This document shows positions 51,301 to 57,300 of a DNA stretch of 64,000 nucleotides, piece by piece. The notes below the pieces were generated by a model. It ran no database searches, was not told the origin of the DNA, and saw nothing but the letters and a program-made list of their open reading frames with translations. Positions within the stretch are counted from its first letter, which is position 1. Each line of letters begins with the position of its first letter. A program made the translations under genes and the position numbers. Source of the stretch: Balaenoptera acutorostrata (taxonomy: Eukaryota > Chordata > Mammalia > Artiodactyla > Balaenopteridae); assembly GCF_949987535.1 (NCBI RefSeq), contig NC_080067.1, positions 82,361,985 to 82,425,984 of the forward strand, read 5' to 3'.

Positions 51301-54300
51301 GAGGTAACTCAATCTTTTACCAGAGAATAATGTGAATGCTGAAGCAAAAAGACTGTATGGCTGTATGGGGCTTCCCTGCTGGCGCAGTGGTTAAGAATCC
51401 GCCTGCCAACACAGGGGATGTGGGTTGGAGCCCTGGTCTGGGAAGATCCCACATGCTGCAGAGCAACTAAGCCCGTGAGCCACAACTACTGAGGCTGCGT
51501 GCCACAACTACTGAAGCCCACATGCCTAGAGCCTGTGCTCTGCAACAAGAAAAGCCACTGCAATGAGAAGCCCACGAACCGCAACGGAGAGTAGCCCCTG
51601 CTCGGCGCAACTAGAAAAAGCCTGCGCTCAGCAACGAAGACCCAACGCAGCCATAAATAAATAAATAAATACATTTATTAAAAAAGACTGTATGTCAGAT
51701 ATACCATTTATTAGCTTTGTGACTTTGAACAAGTTTCTTTACACCCCTAAGTCTCAGTTCCCTCATCTGAAAATAGGGGTGGTAGTACTATAATGGCTAT
51801 CTGCCCAGCGTCCCTTCTCCCCTTCCCTTTGGAGAACTATTTCCAGCCCCACCACCTATTCTATATGGCTTTGATAAAGCTGCCCATCAAACGGGTGGGC
51901 GTGTAATCCAGGCCAGGCCAACTAAGAGTACCTCAGCCCTCCAACCACAATGTTAGTCCAGAAATGGGCCATGACACAGCAAGGCCAATTGAAGTCCTTT
52001 TCTTGAAACATGGAGGCAGTGGGGTTGCCCAGCTGGAATGAAGTAATAAGCCTGGAGCTACCTGTGCAGTGTCTTCCAATATGTGCAGAATATCTATCTG
52101 CAAAAGGAAAGACTGGAGAAATGAGAGAAAGATCCCTGATAACATCTGATTCCCTGGCTCCAGCCAACTAGGTAAAAGGCCTATCCTTCACAATACCCTT
52201 TTTTTGCTTAAGCTAGTGTGAGTTGTGTTTTTGCCCTTGGCAATGGGGAAAAGTTCTATTTAAAAGCCATTCACAGAGCTGTTGCAAAATTTAATGAAAA
52301 GTAACTAAACTGCCTGGCCATTGCAGGTACTTAATAACTGGGTCCTTGTTGAAGTTGTTACTCCCGTAATCAGAAAATACCACCAAAGAGTGAAAGGAAA
52401 GCCAGAAACAAAAACCAAAAGGCAGGTAAGTCTAAAACAGCATTCCTGGCTGCAGGTAGCAGTCTGGGGACAAATATGAAGAAAGTGACTCCTCAGGTAA
52501 GGAGAGAACCTATGAAGCTCACAGCCATTATCAGACTTCAAATGAATTTACTGTGAAAGAACTAAGGAATTTCACTTCTTGCACTAGAACTCACAACAGA
52601 GTATGACTGACCTCCCAAAGTGTTTGTCTTTTCGTAAGATCAGTGTCTCAACATTTATCAAAATGTACAACTATGATTTTTAAACACCTAAAACCAATCT
52701 CTAAGTTTTAAGATCTCATAAGACACAACTTAATTTTCATATGGTTCATAATTATTGCTTTAGTCACTGTTGTTTCCTAAGTAGTAACATAAGTTTATCT
52801 ATTAAACATTTATTACAATTTAAGTATCCTTCAACTAATAAAACAGATGAATTCCTTAAAATTTTATACAGAGAATTATAATATCACTATGTAATATGAA
52901 AAGAAATCACAAAACTGGATTATCCACCCACCCCCACCCCCAATCAATAAGTCAAGTTGAAGAATATTGGAGAAAATGAAGACTTAACTCCATCGCACTC
53001 AGAATCCTGACATACCCCACAAACAACCATCCCTCATGTAACAGCTACTATGATATATGCAAGGCATTGTGCCAGCAAAAGCCAGGCTCCACAAAATGTG
53101 CTCCATTAGCTGAACTGAATTATTCAGCTACTACAATCTGATGAAATTCATCTTTTTCCCAATACATAGGGGGAGAAAATTAAAGGAATTTTCGCAATTT
53201 TCAATGTTACCTATGTTTTTTCCTTAAAACTTTGGACTTCCTTTACCAATTCAACTAGAATCTAATGTGAGGTACCATCTGATTTAGCACATAATCAGAC
53301 ACTTAGCTTTGCTTCTCAGAGGTATTCTGCAAAGAGCCCCTCAATTTCTGTACAAATTTGAAAACCACAATGCTAAGAGATGAGGAATCAAAAATAATAT
53401 AAGCCAGGGCACATCAACTATCTCAATGAGTTACAACCTAGTTGTAGAGAGTGGATATAGAAATTTTAAAAAATATTAAGAAAAAAATGATGAAAAAGTC
53501 AGTCAACAAGTTCTACAGGCAATCCGTGAAGGGAGTAAGATCACTAAAGAAATTATTGGGTTGGCCAAAAGTTCCATTTGGTTTTTTCCGTAAGATGGCT
53601 CTAGTAGCACTTAGTTGTCTTTAACTTCATTCGAAACAATTTTGTTAGGTTGTGTGTGACAGCTGTCATATCAGTGTACATTTAAAGAAAGACTTATCAA
53701 AGTTGGTGAATTTTTGTGTAGCCATTTTAATATTGAAGATGGAAGAAAAAAGAGCACCATTTTCAGCATATTTTGCTTTATTATTCAAGAAGGGTAAAAA
53801 CGCAACCGAAATGCAAAAGAAGATTTGTGCAACGTATGGAAAAGGTGCTGAGACTGATCAAACGCGTCAAAAGTAGTCTGCGAAGTTTTGTGCTGGAGAT
53901 TTCTCACTGGACGATGCTCCACAGTCAGGTAGACCAGTTGAAGTTGATAGCAATCAAATTGACACATTGAGAACAATCAACATTATACCATGCAGGAGGT
54001 AGCCAACAGACTCAAAATATCCAAATCAAGTGTTGAAAAGCATTTGCACCAGCTTGGTTATGTTCATCACTTTGATGTTTGGGTTCCACAAAAGTTAAGT
54101 GAAAAAAACTTTCTTGACTGTATTTCTGCATACAATTCTCTACTTAAACATAATGAAAACGTTCTGTTTTGAAAACAAATTGTGATGGGTGATGAAAAGC
54201 GGATACTGTACAATAACGTGGAATGGAAGAGATCGTGGGGCAAGCGAAATGAACCGCCACCAACCACACCAAAGGCCAGTCTTCATCCAAAGAAGGTGAT

Positions 54301-57300
54301 GTTGTATATATATGGTGGAATTGGAAGGGAGTCCGCTATTATGAGCTTCTTCTGGAAAACCAAACTATTAATTCCAACAAGTACTGCTCCCAGTTAGACC
54401 AATGGTAAGCAGCACTCCACGAAAAGCGTCCGGAATTAGTCAACAGAAAATGCATAACCTTCCATCAGGATAACGCAAGACCGCATGTTTCTTTGATGAC
54501 CAGGCAAAAACTGTTATGGCTTGGCTGGGAAGTTCTGATTCATCCGCTGTAGTCACCAGACGTTGCATCTTCGGATTTCCATTTATTTAGGTGTTTACAA
54601 AATTCTCTTAATGGAAAAAATTTCAATACCCTGGAAGACCATAAAAGGCACCTGGAACAGTTCTTTGCTCAAAAAGATAAAAAGTTTTGTGAAGATGGAA
54701 TTATGAAGTTGCCTGAAAAAATGACAGAAGGTAGTGGAACAAAAGGGTGAATACGTTGTTCAATAAAGTTCTTGGTGAAAATGAGTCTTTTATTTTTACT
54801 TAAAAAACTGAAGGCACTTTTTGGCCAACCCAATAAATAGTAGTAATGAGGCAGAAGGTGATTCAAAAGACGCAAGCTGTAAGCTGGGCTTTGAAAGAAA
54901 GAGAAGCATGTAAAAACACGGCTGAGAAAGCAGACCGGTGCCAGCTTCATGCTGTGCTACAACACCTACTGCAGATCTGTGAGTTTTATCTGGCAAACTC
55001 ATGGTGGTTAAAAAAAAGAGGTGTCCAGTGAGAATTTTGAATAAGTCAGGTAACACATAAATTCCCAATTTTATATATTTCAGGCTGAATTTATTGTCAT
55101 ATAGCATAAAAACCTCGATAAACTAGAAACCAACTAACAAGACTTCCAATCAATAATAGAAAATGTATGAAATCTAGGTTCTTGTCAGGAACTAGAACTG
55201 AAAATTCTCTGTTATTCAATCCTTTTTTAAAACTTGTCTACAAAAATTCACAAAGAGGCTTTTCTATGTGTGGTTCTGGGGGCCATGTAATCTATTTAAT
55301 CCTTTAGACATTTCTAAATTGTATTCTTAGATCAGGCTGATTAGACCTCTGCTGATTCACCCCACTCCTAAATTCACTAATAAATTGCTTTTTGCATCAT
55401 GCTATTTGTTTACACCAAGGAATACTATAAGAAAAATCATAAAAAGCTCATTGTTATGGTTCCTGGAAGAATGCTATCCGAATTCTGTCTCTCTTTATGT
55501 ATATCAGGTTTCAGTAACATGAAAAGCAACGTTTTTATCCAATGGATACTGTGAATCCTATAAATGATCATTATCCCCCTTTGTTTTGGTCCCAAGGAAG
55601 TTCAGAACAATGTTTGTAGCCCTTTTCTAAAAAATGAACAAACTACATAGTTTGCATCTCCAGAAAAAAATGTTACTTCAGCTTATTATTCTATGTTTAT
55701 TTTTTCGTTCACATGATTCCCTTACCTGTACTCTTGAATTTTTTTTTTTAATTGCCTCACATCCTTTGTGGAATAACATGGGGTGCAAATAAATAATACA
55801 AAATCTAGAATTCACAACAATTAAACAGCATTGGGCACTGGAGGGGTGTTAACACTTTACTACATTCTACTCTACTTTTAAGACAATAGGTAGAGGAACA
55901 AAAAACATTTGCAAAGAAGTTTTTTGTTTTTTTTTTTAAAGTCCAGGATATCTGCCAGAATTAATACACATTCAAGCCAATCTTCTGTAATGCTGGTATC
56001 TGTCTACAACACTATACGATAACTGAAACTCAGAACACTACACCCAGAGCACTAAAAGAGCCTATTAAATATCAGAATGCTTCAGGCTTTTTCTTCAAAA
56101 AATAGAAGTACACTGAGACATCGTTTTAGATATATTTTAACTACCATGACCACCACCACATTTTCTAGTTAAAACTCTCAGAAAACCCAATTAAAGATAA
56201 TACCTATTATCCCAGGTAATCCAAGTAAATATGGACCTTCTCTAAGGTTCTATTCTGGGCCTCTCTGAAACTCAGTGGGCATTTCTACCCTCACAGTTTC
56301 AATTTCTATGTGAATGATTCCAAAAGCTCTATCCCACCTCAACTGGACGCCTTGTCATAACCTCAATTAAAATGCTCAAAAAAAAAAAATGCTCAAAATG
56401 GAGCTTCACTGTCTTCTTCTTCTCCCTCACCCCATAAGCAACCCTTTCCAAAGATCTCATTCTGTCCAATTCCAATTCCAAGTCATCTTTGTCCCTTCCT
56501 TCTATTCATCTCTGGTATTCTATCTTATCAGGCTCAACCGTTTCTTCCTCTGAAGTGTCTTTCTGGTTGGCATTTTCTTTTTCATTTGCACTTGTATGTT
56601 ACTAGTTCAGGCCCTAATTATAAGTTGACGCCTCTCCTCTCCTCAGACTTTCCATTTCACCCTCTATTTCACCGTCTCAGCACTGCTTTTTATCAAGTCA
56701 TTTCCCTCAATCCTGCAGTAGGAGTTTCCTATAACCTATTACATCATCAAAGTGACATCCCTCAACCTGAACTTGCAGGGAAATCCAGGATCTGGCCCCA
56801 CGCTAAGTATCTCACATTTCCCATAACTATCCCTGAATCACCATTCATTACACCAGGCCAAGCAGGTTAATGCACCTACCATGCTAAGTCACAGTCTTTA
56901 CTTTTTCCGCCTCCTCTCTACACCTGGAATTGCCCTCCTCTCTGCCTTAGCCAAATCTTACTAATTCTCCAGGACATGGCTCATGTCTCATCTCAGTAAC
57001 GAAGCCCTCTCCTTAACATCACATATGGACTCTGTTCTTATCTGATTTCCCACTGTATGCACAATCAGTATCAAATTGCTCGAGTTAATTGTTCTCTAAC
57101 TGTTTCATGTGTATGCTCTCCCACTTGGTCTCATCTATTCCCATGGTTTTAATTATAAACTGTAAGCTGACTTCCAAATCTACATCTCCACACTTGTCCT
57201 TCTCTTCACTAAACTTAAGACTTATACATCCAACTGCCTACCTGAAGTCCCCTTTGGATGTTTAATGGACATCTCAGACTTAACAGTCCAACAGAACTTT

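Noticed and set aside
54846..55031. 61-residue plus-strand ORF just after the mariner, considered as a captured gene fragment
   Set aside because: It lies outside the mariner ends and shows no family resemblance or splice signals. A random open frame is the simplest view.
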